DNA of 64,000 nucleotides, taken from Hedera helix (lineage: Eukaryota; Streptophyta; Magnoliopsida; Apiales; Araliaceae). The stretch's first letter is position 1; every line of letters begins with the position of its first letter. This document shows, piece by piece, positions 25,001-38,171 of this stretch. Where the stretch lies: NCBI GenBank assembly GCA_947179155.2, contig OX359277.1, positions 896,001 to 960,000 of the forward strand, written 5' to 3'. The notes beneath the pieces are model-generated. The model was not told the DNA's origin. It searched no databases and was given only the letters and a program-made list of their open reading frames with translations. The position numbers and the translations under genes were made by a program.

Positions 25001-28000
25001 CAGAATTTTTCAGACTTTTTCCCCTGGAACCTGGAAAACGGAGAACAAAGTACATAAACCGAAATAGGAAACATCCTCTACAGTTCAATCTCCTGAACAA
25101 TTCTCAAGAGAAAGACAAGTTGGCTTGTGTTCTCGATTAAACATAGTCTATGCATCAATACAGCATTAAACTGGCCACTAACTTTTCAGTTTTCGCGACA
25201 TAAATAACAGTAATAGACAAACAAGGTCAAAAAAGGTAAAGTGGCCCTCTCCATGGCCATGCAATTTCTAATCAAACCTACGGGTTCTTTTCTATTGTCC
25301 AAACCTAAGTAGTTTGCAACAAGAAAAAAAATGGTTCAGTACCCCAAAAAAAAAGGGAGAAGAAAAGATGAAACTGCAAATCAAACTTCTTTGAAGAAAA
25401 TAAAAACCACCAAACAGTGATAAGCCCAAAAAAAAAAAAAGATGCACGCTTTTGAAGTTTGATGTCAATGATTTAATGGAAAATATGTAGGCACTGAACT
25501 TGTGAGATTGACATCTAGCCACCTGTTACTGTTTCTGTGAAACCATGAAAAAAGAAGGTACTTTCCTTCTAAAAATGTGGTTAACAATCATATAATTTTT
25601 GAGAAAAATTGTGACTAGCAATCCGCTTCCATAGACCTATTCAGGTAAAAAAAATAAAAAATTTGTGAAAGATATAACCCTGACATACCTTCTCTCCCAC
25701 GCTCATCAATACGTGTCTTCAACACTTTTCTCCTCTTAGGAGAATTTGGAGCAGCATTAGTTACTTTATCCTTCACATCAGCACCTTCTTCAGGAGTGCA
25801 GCTTTGGATCATGTTTGAAGAGGAAATCCCACTGTTCTTACCTTTGCTGACAATTGAGGATGAATTCAGAGCAGCGCCAGTCAGTTTATCCTTGGTACAT
25901 GCATCTTTCTCAGAATTAGAGTTGTGGATCTTGTCTGAGGATGAAATGCCATTGTTTTTGCCTTTGCTGACATCCAAGGATTCTTCCCTCAACAATTTGT
26001 TGGACTCCGTTCTAATATATTTTTCTTCTTTCTCCGTTGGTTTGGCTTCTTTAAGTTCATTAAAATTCAAACTACTTTTCTCTACAACAGAAGCTTTAGA
26101 GCATTGTTTTGAATCTAAAGAAGATTTACTTTTTGGAGGATCTGGTGATGCTAGACTGACAACATCTTTGTATTCATCTTCTTCATCTGAGAAATCAAAG
26201 ACAACCCTCCTCTTTCTATTGCCTTCACCATTTGATGCTCTCTTAAAGTTGATGTCACAATCATCATCATCACTGCTCCCGGCCTCCGCTGCCTCATGAG
26301 CACATACTTGAGCCTCTGCACAAACTAGAAAGATAGACAAAATATTCAACATAAAACAAAATAGCAGCTAAACTACGTATACCGGTTTGAACTTTGAACC
26401 CAAGAAATGAATTCACTTTCTCTAAATAAGATAACTATCAGAAACTAACCAGCAGCATTAGGGATGGTATTATTAGTTTCTGATGGGGCACCACTGGGCT
26501 TTGATTTTGCAGATGCACGACCCCACATACAAGCTAATGACCCTCCAGTTGCAGAATTCATTTTGTCATTCTGCCAGCCCTTCTTCTTATCAGCTGGCAA
26601 TTGAGAAGCTTTTACCTTCTCTGCAGCCAGCTTGCTACCCTGTTCATGTGCTCCTGTGCCATGACTTCCATTTCTTACATCTGTTACCTCATTGCAAGAC
26701 TGCGGATCAAAAGCAGGGCTTAATTGCTTATGTTTCCTCTGCTGAGGCTGCGGAACAGATGCAGTTTGATGTGCAGAATCACTCCTGGATGGCCCAGGGA
26801 CTCTTGAACCTATGGCTAGTGGAGCAGCACTGCTTACCGGTGTTCCAGAATTGCGCTTGACATAGGAATTTGAAACCCCGCATAGCCTGATGAAATATTT
26901 TAATAGGCATCATAAACAGGAGACAAGATTTACAAAATCGCTATTTGTGTAATCATATACCTGGTTACATACCCATATAAATTTCTGAAAGCCCTTGTAT
27001 GCATTAGATGCTGTAATTATTGTGTGCAAGAATATTAATTCAAGCATGGAAATCTTAGGATTGCATAGTTTAATATTCATGCATCTTTGATAAGTAAAAG
27101 AGCATTATATTTACACAAGAAAAAATAGAATAAAGGAAGTTTATTTACATTTCCTGATTAAAGGAATGCCAACAACAGTCAACAGGTATCCTATTTCTTT
27201 TGACCCCTCTATCTATGCATACCAAATATTAAAAAAAATAATAATAATTATTGCCTAAATTATGGAGCAGTATTCGAGTAGAAGACCATACTCAATTTTT
27301 TTTACATTTCCAACCCCTCAAGGTCTCATTTCTCCCTCTTCTTCCTTGACCAAATTTGCTTCTATGGCCTGAAAATTTCTCCAATAACATAAGTTATCTT
27401 TGCAGAAAATTCAGTCCTAAATATTCCCTGGTGCATGTTCTCGGAAGCTTCATAAAACTAAAACACTCAAGATCAACAGATAGAGCACAATAAAAGCATA
27501 TCTCAACATAGCCTTACTCATTTCAGGTATATTACTGTTTAGTGCCTCCTATAAGATTATTATTTTCCACCTCCTAAAACAAAATAAATTTAAATCTCTA
27601 GCCCATTAATTTCATAACATGCACATTTATATATATGACAATTAGTATGTTTCCATCCTACGTATTACCTATTAGATACCAGTAATATTTTACATAGGAA
27701 CAAAATAAACCTTTAATAACAGCCAACAAGTCAAAGTGATTTATTACACATTGTATTATACTATTACACAGATTCGACAAGTGATTTATTCTCTTCAATA
27801 ACAGCCAACCAGTCAAAGTGATTAGATATGATCCAAAAGTAAGAAGTTCCACATAAGAGGTTTTTGAACTTGTTAAAAAATATATCAGCAGAAATCAGAT
27901 TTCTCTTCAATGAGAATATATAGGGCGTACTAACTTAGATTTATCAACAAGGGCACCAATCAACACCCTAAAATAAACTCAAGGAGTTGAGTACCTGTTA

Positions 28001-31000
28001 TCTCTCAAGCAATTATCAGCTGTTGGGGGCTGCTTAAAGAGCTCTTCTGCTTGTACAAATTCAGCATTCCAAAGGGAAGCTGGATCCTTTGGAATGGAGG
28101 CTTGCACACTATAGACCTGAATTGAGCAATTGTCATCAAATTCTTCTTTGGCTTCTGCACATAAGACAATAAAGAAAATCGAAAACTAATTATCATTACC
28201 ATTTCCTAATGTTGGCAAAGAGTGTATAAATGAATCAATGAAGGTACAAACAAAGAAAAGGTGGGACCGAGACATAAAGATCAAGGAGAAAAGAAACAAA
28301 TGGAAAAACTAAAAAGGAATCGCATGATCAAGAGGAGTGATAAAAGGTGGGACTGAATCAGTTTTCTATAGACTTGACGATATCCCTCAAAACAATATGA
28401 AAATGAAATATGAGTAGATATATTGATGTACACAACAAAATGCAGTCGAAGAGTGTTATGTTATAGATTTTAGAAAATTGATATACCAAGTCAATATTTA
28501 TTAGATGACAAGATGTCCCACAAGATATTGCTAAATGGTTCCTATTTTATTTCAATCTCAAGGCTTCTGGCCCATATATATCTTGTTTGATGTCTAGAAG
28601 TATAAATGAAATGTGTATCTTTGACAGATACTATACAATCTGAATGCAATGGAATGAAGTACAAAACGGCATGCAGGCGAAAATAAAGAAAAGCTAAAAA
28701 AATTGCCCATTATTTGGTTAATAACATTAGGCAATATACAGAGTAAGAACGACATATTTTTCTTATAAGCATGTCTGTTTCAACTAAAAAATTCCCAATA
28801 AAATATGATACACCAATAGATAATCTAACCTTTAAGTTTAGGCCTTGAAACTAGCCTTACATGGTAAACTGAAGAATTATTCTTTAACCAGCCAGACAAA
28901 GTATAAACAACTTCAAATTCGCTACCCTTTTTTTCAACAAAATCTTGAAGCAGCCTGTAAAAGGGATGAGACACTAAGTTTAGTGAGAAAATATTACAGA
29001 AATATAATTAATAAGATCATACTTTTAAGAACTCTTACCCCTTTGCAGCGTTTGATGACACTAAAAAATTACGACTTAACCACTTATAGGAAACCTAAGA
29101 GACAAAGCCATCACATTTTAAAGTTAGTATAGCAAGCACTAAACCTCCAACAAAAACTACAGGTTCTGTACATTACTACATTCAAATCAGAGTAAATTGC
29201 CTTAGAGTTTCTTAACAAGCACACACAATTTGGAGTCCCATAAATATTTTAAACAGTAATTAAAGATAAGAAGGATATTGGTGTTGAGAAGACTTTAGCA
29301 GAAAAGGAAAGAAAGAAGGCTTTACCAAATAAATGAAGAAAATATTTTGTCCCATCAAGATATTATAAATATATAGTATAAGCAATTAATAAAAATGAAA
29401 AGAACAGCAGTCTCTGCCTCAACCAGAAAATGAAAATCTTACTAAGTTCAACGTCAAAAGGTCTTATAGACAAAAGAAAGCATGAAAAAGTCCTAAAAAA
29501 GTGAAGAAAAAAAAACAGTCAACAAGCCCATGAGCATATATATGCTAGTTAATGGATTTTGGTGGCCAGAGAACTTAATAAGAGCACGAGTGATAGTGAA
29601 ATTGTTAGTCTAGGTGAAACATTACTTCATAGTATTTAGATGGCCTAGATATATGAATTTGCCACTGAAATAAACTGAAGTTGTGAATAAATAAATAAAT
29701 AAATTTGCAAGCGTACATTAATATGGTCACTAGAAGAGATGAAAATAGTAACATAAAACTCTTACTAAAACAAATTTACAATTCATTTCACTCTAAAGTT
29801 GGCAACAGTCAACTTTATCGGACAAATATTACGATTAATTTGAACTTGAAAGTCAGAAACTCATGGTTACTACCCAAAAAAAAACTCATTATAACCACCA
29901 AATAATTCGCTCATGAGCTTCAAGAGCCACGCTTGTTATTGCCATGACTTCTTATTTGGAGCAGGAATAATAAAAAACTCAAAGATACAAGCCTGGCAAT
30001 TGTATTGTTGATGGCACTACTTGGTTAACTGCTAACGATGAAATATGAACCCACATGTTATTAAGGGTCATAATTTGACGTATAATCCGTTAACCTAAAT
30101 ACGCCTTCAAATTTAACACCATGGGAAGACCATTACTTATCATTTTTAACGGAAATAGAGTAGGAAAGTGGCAGAGTGCAACACCCACGTCAACAGTAGT
30201 GCCGAGCTTTCACATAAGATTGTAAATATAGGATGTCATTTAAAAAGTTTCGGTTTAGCTTTTCTTGGTTGAATGATGGATCAATTGAAGTCAAATCCTC
30301 AATTATTGCTTTCAATTTTGAAAATGTCCTCTTAATGTAATGATACAACATTCAAAGTGCGTTTGCTGCATATTACTGCATGTGCACCAAGATCAATAAC
30401 TGATTCAAAGTTGAAAATGCCAACTTCCACTATGATTTCTGTGTATAATAGGCCCACCAGCGTCATAACACGTGGGTTGTCCCACGGTATAACTATATTC
30501 ATGTGGGAATTAGTACAGTGCCACCACCAATCTCCTTTCCTTTTTTTTCCCAAATTCGGAATCAATTTTTATCAATCTGTTACCCTAAATTATTTCTTCT
30601 TGATAATTCTCAGCAGTCTACCCTAGATCTTGATTCTTCCAAATCAAAACTTTAATCATGTTAGTCCCAAAAATCAATATTTCTTAGTACAATGAACAAA
30701 TTAATTTATGAAAGGACAATTAGACAGTCCGGTAGGCATTAATAATTTTGATTGAATCCTTTTTTATTTATTCGTCAATAATTAAGAACACAGATACCAA
30801 CAAGATAATCAAATAAACAAAAGGGTATAGGCAAATATAACGAAGGTACTAAAAAATCAGTAACAATCTCAAATTTGGATAGATATGAACCATAAATCCA
30901 AACAAGATTAGGTGTGAGAGAGAGAGAGATGGAATACCACTTGAAGCTTATCAGAAACTAGGGTTTGAATCTCTTCAAGAATGCCTAGAGTTTCAATTTC

Positions 31001-31006
31001 CGCCAT
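22061..31006 (-). CDS. POLD3: DNA polymerase delta subunit 3 (POLD3/p66)
   Basis: Accessory subunit of the lagging-strand replicase in the nucleus; it bridges the polymerase to PCNA. Eight exons on the minus strand: 31006-30938, 29094-29039, 28954-28830, 28154-27995, 26886-26450, 26315-25689, 23035-22939 and 22196-22061. They total 1707 nt (568 residues) with phases consistent at all junctions. The N-terminal part (about residues 1-140: MAEIETLGILEEIQTLVSDK, SYKWLSRNFLVSSNAAKGLL, EFEVVYTLSGWLKN, VQASIPKDPASLWNAEFVQA) is the POLD2-binding winged-helix region. The middle is long, Ser/Lys-rich and acidic (SSDDDDCDINFKR, VFDFSDEEDE) and likely disordered. The last 11 residues, QGNILSFFKKV, form a PCNA-interacting PIP box (QxxIxxFF, residues 558-565). 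The start is the first ATG and matches the family N-terminus. The intron at 25688-23036 carries foreign-looking sequence. Confidence 0.93.
23170..24520 (+). mobile_element. Probable retroelement fragment inside a POLD3 intron
   Basis: Inside the 2.65-kb intron, in antisense to POLD3, lies sequence unlike the rest of the gene. It has a plus-strand open frame at 23174-23503 (109 codons, MSATKEFKTNAYLVDPNDSS onward, no family recognised), a TATAAATAGAGG box at 24059-24070 and LTR/leader-like text ending near 24480 (about 23.6-24.5 kb). The borders and element class are not established. I found no terminal repeats or target duplication. Confidence 0.4.
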
Positions 31007-31102
31007 CATAGGGTTCGCCGGAGATGGGTCGGACCTACCCGATCAGGTACGCCGTGGAGGTGAAGAGATTATTAGAATTTTCCCTCCGAGAGAGGCACTC
31101 AG

Positions 31103-31110
31103 TTTCCCGC
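31103..31110 (+). promoter_or_regulatory. E2F binding site upstream of POLD3
   Basis: TTTCCCGC exactly fits the E2F consensus TTTSSCGC. It lies about 100 bp upstream of the POLD3 start codon (31006, minus strand). E2F sites in the promoters of DNA replication genes are established in plants; function here is inferred. Confidence 0.65.
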
Positions 31111-31175
31111 CATCTTTACGTTTTGGATGGGTTGCAAGCCTTTACATGGAGCATATTTTATTCGGGTTTCCACTA

Positions 31176-31200
31176 GTCACGTGACTACTCTGGTCACGTG
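31176..31200. promoter_or_regulatory. Two G-box (CACGTG) elements upstream of POLD3
   Basis: CACGTG at 31178-31183, inside the palindrome GTCACGTGAC, and again at 31195-31200, spaced 17 bp apart. They lie about 170-195 bp upstream of the POLD3 start. G-boxes bind bZIP and bHLH factors. Confidence 0.55.
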
Positions 31201-31682
31201 CTCTGACCGCCCCTTCTAGTCAAACATATATACATAATTATCGGGTTAAATCATTTTTCCTTTATCAAAAGTCAACTGTAATTTACATTTATATATTATC
31301 GAACTGAGTTTTTTTCATTCAAATTTTTAACCAAAAATTATAAAATTCATCCTATCACACATCTACGGGGCACCTCGCAAGTTGTTACTGAGAAGTTAAG
31401 TTGACAAAATTAAATATAAAATAATTATTTCTTTATGTGATATGTCAAAATAGCAAAATTGAACATAAAATGATTAAAAAAAATTATCTACATAAATAAC
31501 TTAATCAAACTGTTACTAAAGTAATGAAACAGTTAAACTACTAAAACAATCAAATTAATTAACAAATTAAACAAACAAACCATTAGACAAAAATCAAACC
31601 CATCATCGAAAAGTATCCCACTCTAAACTCTTCGTCCAAATTTCATTCTTTCATATTTCTCTCTCTCTCTCTCTCTTTCTCG

Positions 31683-31721
<39 letters not shown>

Positions 31722-32794
31722 AATCGGGTTTCAAAAATTTATTAGATTATAGGCATTAAAAGAATCCATTTATTTACAATTTTTGCTGATCTGAAAAAAT
31801 AAAAGAAGAACCTGCTTTACTTTAGATCTGACATTAATTTGTAATTCATCTCCTTGATGAAGGTGGAATGTTTGGAAAAAAAATTCCATTTATTTATAAA
31901 TTTTATAGATCTGAAAAATAAAATAAAAGAAGAACTTGCTTTACAGATCTTCTGCAGCAAGAAAATGGGAGTTGGTGTTCTTGCTACCTGTTGTGGTGGG
32001 GTTGATGATCTATGTAAATATCTTAATAACGGATTGTAAGAAAATTATAATTCAATAATATAAATGTAAATTAAACTGTAATTTAATAGAAAAATAATAA
32101 TTTAACCCATAAATTAATTTAAAATATTTTTATTTTTTTTAATACAAATTATTATTGTCCTGTCATATTTAATATGTTGAATTATTCATATAAATTTTCT
32201 GTTAAATTATAACATTCCTAGATATAAAATTTAAATTTCATAAAATAAAAAAAATTAACTTCAATACATGTTCAGCGGAAAAAAAAGAAGTGATTTACCT
32301 TGATAATTATCATATTATACTTTATTTTCTTTTTAAAAAATAGATATATTTATAAAATAATGCTTTTTAATAATAATCTTATTTTCTCAAGTTGACAATT
32401 TAATAGTTCTAGTGTAATACCGGAAATAATAATAAAAAATCAATGACAAATTAAGAATATTTTACTATTTAAAACATTTACAAATGAAAATTATGGTACA
32501 ATACTCAAAAAAAAAAAAAAGGGGTCTAATTTGTTATATCGACTAACAAAATCCAATCAATTAACTGATGAAAATTTTAAAGAAAATTATCTTTAAAAAG
32601 AATTAAAAAAAGAGAGAATCAAAAACAGGTAATTAATTTAACGGGGGAGGTAATTAGCAATTTCATAATAATTATTATTATTACATATAGACATAATATT
32701 TAAATAACTATTTAATTTTGAGTATTTTACTCAAGAATTACAAGGTTGTACGTACATGAACATTTATTCTTTTACAACAACAATACAATTCAGA
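31201..32794. other. Intergenic region between POLD3 (upstream side) and GGH1 (3' side)
   Basis: AT-rich with no gene. It holds a (TC)n run at 31659-31676, an (AT)n run at 31684-31719, and a near-duplicated block around TTATTTACAATTTTTGCTGATCT and TTATTTATAAATTTTATAGATCT (31770-31945). The last 100 bp is probably GGH1 3' UTR, because it matches sequence below the second GGH copy. Confidence 0.5.
31659..31719. repeat. (TC)n and (AT)n compound microsatellite
   Basis: About 9 TC units (31659-31676) followed, after a few bases, by about 18 AT units (31684-31719). Confidence 0.9.
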
Positions 32795-35700
32795 TCAAGA
32801 GCTGAGCAAGGTGAAAATGTAAACCTCATCATATCCCTTCCTGCAGTTAGACGAGAGAATCAAGTTAGTCACTTGGCATGCTTCTTCTATTTATCCACGC
32901 ACAAAAAATAAAAAAGAAATAAGATTTTCTTAATGCATGTCTTTGCGGCATCACAACACTTACCCGGCCTTCCCACAGAAAGTTGGACTGTAATTGTAAA
33001 TAAGGTTGTCAAGTACATTCTGAGCAGGAGGCCTATTTAAAGACTTCCTAGCCTCGCTGCAATTGAGAAACAAGAACATACAGTTAATATACTCAAGTAG
33101 AAGGGTCACCGACTAAAACCAATTAGGTCGTTTTATGTTTATTCAATCTTAACCAATTTACGAGATGCAAGCCTGGGAAGAACAAATGACCTCCCTCTTT
33201 GGATTATTAGATGTAACCTCTTGGCGCTATTTAAGAGTGGCAAAACTTTTAAAACAACAATCATTAGAATCATGGATTCCTCGCACAAATACTTATGCTT
33301 TAATGCTTAGCGAAAAAACACAGATTTTGTGGGCTATGTTTTAACAAGTTCTCCACTCTTCCCTTCTACCCTTTGTGCCAATGTCAAACATCGTGATGCG
33401 CATTCAAATTATTCTGGGGAATAATTTTAAAAAGACTGCAGTGTAATTAAGCAACTAACTTTGAGTGACTAGCGCATACCTGACAAAATAGTTTGCAACA
33501 TTTTGAGTCACTTGAATGGCATCCTCCGAGTGTGGAATCATAGATAAACCCCATTCAAAAGCATTTTTCTGCAGTGTACAAAGATCAGAATTTCATATTT
33601 AGAACAGCTGCAACTGCATTAATTTTATTTATCTAAAAGAAAAAACAGCAGCAGCTATTCATTAGCAGTTCATTTACATAGAAGCAAGCAGCAAAATAAG
33701 AGAGCACAATCTTCATAAGACAAAATACATAAATTTCTAGAGAGAGAGAGAACTCCCCAAAAAGGGGGTCATTACAAAAAACAGGTTTGGGAAAGTAAGT
33801 GGGCACAATAATCACAAGACGATTTTTTCCTTCTGTCTCTAAAGAAAGAATGAGAGATAGACGTGTCACACCAACAAATCCTCACATTAGCCCCTCTGAA
33901 CAAAATTAGCAATTTAGTGAAGCTAGTCAACACTATTACATAAACCTCGACACTTCTCATAGTGCCGACTAACACTTTCGATACTGGTATGCTGTTTACA
34001 CGCATGGACTCTTTTCAAATCCTTGATAGAAAGGGGCCATTCTAAAGCAAAGGGGTCATGTAACCATGATTAAATTTAATAACCATTGGGAGGGTGTCAG
34101 ATTGTCCCTCTCTCCCTTTTCTCTGCATACAAGTTATTTCTTTTCTAGATAAAATATGCGCAAGTTCTTCCTCCGCTCATGTGACTAGATGGTCAATGAG
34201 AGAGAGCCCACCAATGTCATGACTAAATATTATTTCAAACATATACCCAACCAAAATATATACCAGACTGAGCAAACCTAATCAATATAGATCAGCAATA
34301 ACAAACTATCAAGCACTTACTTCACTATGGAAGTACCATAAAGAAAACTTTAGAAGATTATAAGAGCATATAATCCAAGCTGACAGATCATTGCATCATG
34401 CAGAAGAAAACAAGATCGGAGTCGGAAATTTTACAGGTAATGAGTAATTTGAATCATTTGATTATACCTCAGGGTGCCATTGGAAAGCAGTCACTGGATA
34501 GCTTTGTGCTTGAACTGTGGAAACATAAACCTGATTTAAGCAAATTTATGAATATTTCAGGCCACATACAATTTCATATGAATTAACATCTATAGAAATA
34601 ATGTGACACCAAGTACCTTATTATCTTCATCAGCAGTAGTGGTTAGGATCTTGAAGAAGGTAGCTAAATCCATGTTTTCTTGAAATCTTTCTGGTGATAT
34701 GCCATACTGTTGCATAGGAAAGTCAATGCTCAGATGACCTATATTAGCTCATTTCTTTTGGATATGCAAGTTTTGCTATTAACATAAGGTAAGTACTAGA
34801 ACCCACAACTATATACCAAAACCTAAAGAACAACCACAACGGAAAAGATACAAAACAAACACGGTATCTCTACAGCGGTAATTTGTGTTACTCACAATAT
34901 CTGATAATTAGAATTCATTCTGAATTCTTTAAGACAACCGAACCTAATTCCCCAAAAATGAATAAACGTGACCTTGAAAAACAAAAGATATCCAAATACG
35001 TTTCCAATTCCAAGCTAACCGAAACAAAATATGGCATGAAATTTTGATCCTTGACTGCATCCATTTCCAATTGGGTAATATATTCACTACAATTTAAATA
35101 CAGTAGAAGGTGTTCCCTTCTGGTTCAGGTTAAGGGCATACTTATACTTTCAGGTTAAGAAGAGTATGAAATAAAAATTTAGTCACTCGTCGACAAAAAA
35201 AAAATCACAAATTTTCCAAACTCACATGATGGTTTTGCATGGCTAGGCAATCAGTGCTCAGCTTTCTGAGCAAATCTGGAGGAAATCTGCAGAAAATACA
35301 AAATCAATTCAAAATCATAGCTTCAGCAACCAGTCAATTGTACCATATGACAATATCTTACATATAACCTAATATTAGCACCTGCCATCTACTCAATAAC
35401 TTTCACATGTAATTACAAATGTTTACCAATTTTCATTTACTCGACTAGATTTCCAGTAGCATTTAGCAAATACTTCAGACAAATACTTTGATGGGACTAA
35501 TAATGTGTTCGTGAGATTGGAGGAATGGGGAGGTAAGGGGAAGTATAAGTGCAGAAGGGGTGTGAAGGGATTTTAACTTTCCTTTCCCTTGCCATGTTTG
35601 TGAGTTTAACAAGGGAAGGGAATAGAAGGGATTGTAATTGTACTTTACCATGTATGTGAGTTTAGAAGGGGGAAGGGGAGGGATTTCAATTGTTAAAGTA

Positions 35701-38171
35701 TACTCTTACTATAGTACCCTTAACATAAAAGTAATGAAATAAATGTTAATTTAGTTAGAAACGGTTATTTTTGGTATTTCGAAATGTCTAACTTTCCCAT
35801 CCCTCCTAATCCTCCCATTTTTTGGGGATAAAGTTTTGAGAGCAAAGTCACAATGAACTTTACCTTCAAATCCCTACCCTCCCCTCATAAAAAAAACTCA
35901 CAAACATGAAATTTGGCGGGATTTTAATTACCTTCCCTTTTCCTCAAAAGAGAACTTACAAACATGGTGTAAAGGCCATATCTCTACATATCACATTTTC
36001 ATATCAATCTATATGAGATCATTAAATAACATCCTGGCCCCATCCATCTCAATTTTTTGCCATAATATATCTGCAAATATATGTCATGGCAGTCTTTCAC
36101 TTTTTCCTTTTCCACGCAATCCTTCACAACATTATATGTATTACAATTTCTTTTTCACATTTTACTTTTCCAGAAAAAATGAAAAACTTGTATACCTTTG
36201 AAACACGGTTCCTTCTATATTTATGTTTTGCACAAACTGGAGAGTTGACCCTTGATCTGCAGCGTTAAATTCTTCGAGAATGTTCTTGTCCTAGTAAAAT
36301 TAAAGAAAACGGGCAACGTCTTATGATCAAAGTATAGTAATCAGATTACCATTAGAGAAAGTGCAACTGAGTAATCATCCTCACTTTCTATACATAAAAT
36401 GAAAATAATAAAATTAAATTACAACATAGTAAAATTGACATGACTGCAACTACATCTAACTGAATTTGTATTGAAAGAAGAAGTTCATCAAGAACATAGA
36501 AGTAAGCAGTACACTTCATGTAGCCTATCATTCCACGTGGTAGGTTAACATTCACCAAAATTAGTTGGTAATTGTATGGTCATTTTGAGCTGTAAAAGTA
36601 GGGAATAGAGCAGCTACATCTTTGTTTGACAAATAAAAAACTAGATTCTTTGCACATACGGAAATAAAATGAAAACCATGTAAAAAGAATATTCTTACGT
36701 CTCAACAAACAAACCAGTTAGTTACCCTTATGGTGGGGATGTTGGGAGGTAATTCGAATATATAAGTGAAAAGCAACTTTATACCAACTAACCTTGCTGA
36801 CAATCATTGATAAAAGTTCAAAACCTAAGCATATTGAGAGTAAGGGAAAATGATCTCCCGCATCATTCTTCTCCAATACTTTCTGCAAGTAACATGTCAA
36901 AAGTTAGTCAAAACAAACGGTGCAACTGCAAACACATGCCAAAACTTTGAAGCTCCTCCTATTCATTAAAAGGACAGGTACCGGCCCTTGTTGACTGAAA
37001 TTTTATAAATTAGCAACGCCCTCAAGAATGAATTACCTTAAATATATCCTCAACAATCTCCAAGTAGAGACCTTCTTTACACCACCCTCCAGTAAAAAGA
37101 ACTCCATTGACCAGATTTAGTTTCTGCAGCAAAAACTCTATAAAATTAACAGCAACATAGAGACGATATACACCAAGTATAAGCAGACTTTTAAAAATAA
37201 CTTCTCCAGAATGGCCTTTCAAAATTACAAAAGAAATGGCACTCGTTTTTAGGCAAGATAAGAGTATATAAATAAGCAATCTTAAAAAATATAAATAAAT
37301 ACATTTTTAGCTTACTTGGGGTTTCATTTTCAGCCTAGGCCAGCTAGTTTGGGTCAGAAGGCATTGTTGAGGTGAGAAAAGGGAGTATATAAACAAACAT
37401 GATATTAGCGACTGATTATGAAACTTTAGCATCACTTCAAGCTTTTGTCATATCATAACTCTTACACAATTCACTAATAGAGGTCATTTAATATAAATCA
37501 CCCGAATCCAGCACACTAGTTTGAACAATTATAATGAAGAAAAGATAATAATACTATAATAAATTTTGTTACTCCGATTAAAAAATTAATAAAATAGTAC
37601 TTCGACATTAAAAACTCTAAATCAATTCCATAAAAGAAAAGCTAGCATCAATAATCCCTTTAAACGGGGCTTCAAATTCTCTCTAACAAAATCATCATGT
37701 ATCTATGTTGCAAGACTTTTACCGATGATTTTTAAGGTTTATAATAACAGTTTGTCCCGTCGCCATCTTTAAACAGCAAGACAAAAAATAAGATATAAAT
37801 AATCAATTGATAAAAAATAAATGTTTTTTCAAGAAAACAAGTAAAAAGGTAATCAGTACTATTACATAATGGAGAATCTCAGGGGGCTCGTTATAAATAA
37901 GAGGAATGACCCTAGCCCCGGCGGATTCAACGAACTTTACATAAGACGCGGCAATATAAGAAGCGTTTGTGGCGTTGCTGAGCCGGCCGGAAGCTCCGTC
38001 ACCGGGATGACTTAAAATACCGATGACCGGCCGGAAATTGAGCTTGGAGTCCGGAGAGGGACAGCTGGGAGTTGCAGACTGACTGGGCAAGAGAATCGTT
38101 GATTGAGATTTAGCGGAGCTAAATTCTTTGGAAAGAGAAATTAGGAAAGGAATCCAAAGGTATTTAAACAT
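32795..38171 (-). CDS. GGH: Gamma-glutamyl hydrolase, intact copy (GGH1)
   Basis: Removes poly-gamma-glutamate tails from folates, normally in the vacuole/secretory route. Ten exons on the minus strand: 38171-37866, 37123-37037, 36882-36793, 36290-36196, 35286-35226, 34706-34617, 34530-34468, 33568-33480, 33056-32964 and 32840-32795. They total 1020 nt (339 residues), all in phase. Motifs: RPVIGILSHPGDG near residue 50, NLVNGVLFTGGW, the nucleophile Cys149 in SICLGFELL (codon 36831-36829), His262 in FQWHPE, and GYDEVYIFT near the end. The N-terminus MFKYLWIPFLISLS looks like a signal peptide and aligns with the start of recalled Arabidopsis GGH1, so I chose 38171. The frame stays open upstream, and an ATG at 38270 (MKKPPPPPQQPLSS) is an alternative. 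A paralog lies about 17 kb further along the plus-strand coordinates. Confidence 0.93.
35480..35975. mobile_element. MITE-like insertion in GGH1 intron
   Basis: A G-rich start (GTGTTCGTGAGATTGGAGGA) and a C-rich end (GAACTTACAAACATGGTG) form imperfect terminal inverted repeats around internal repeats of CATGTTTGTGAGTTTAACAA and GGAAGGG. There is no ORF. The same insertion is present in the matching intron of the second GGH copy (about 61065-61540), so it predates the duplication. Confidence 0.55.

Noticed and set aside
25796..26299. 167-codon plus-strand frame
   Set aside because: It is the antisense shadow of POLD3 exon 6.
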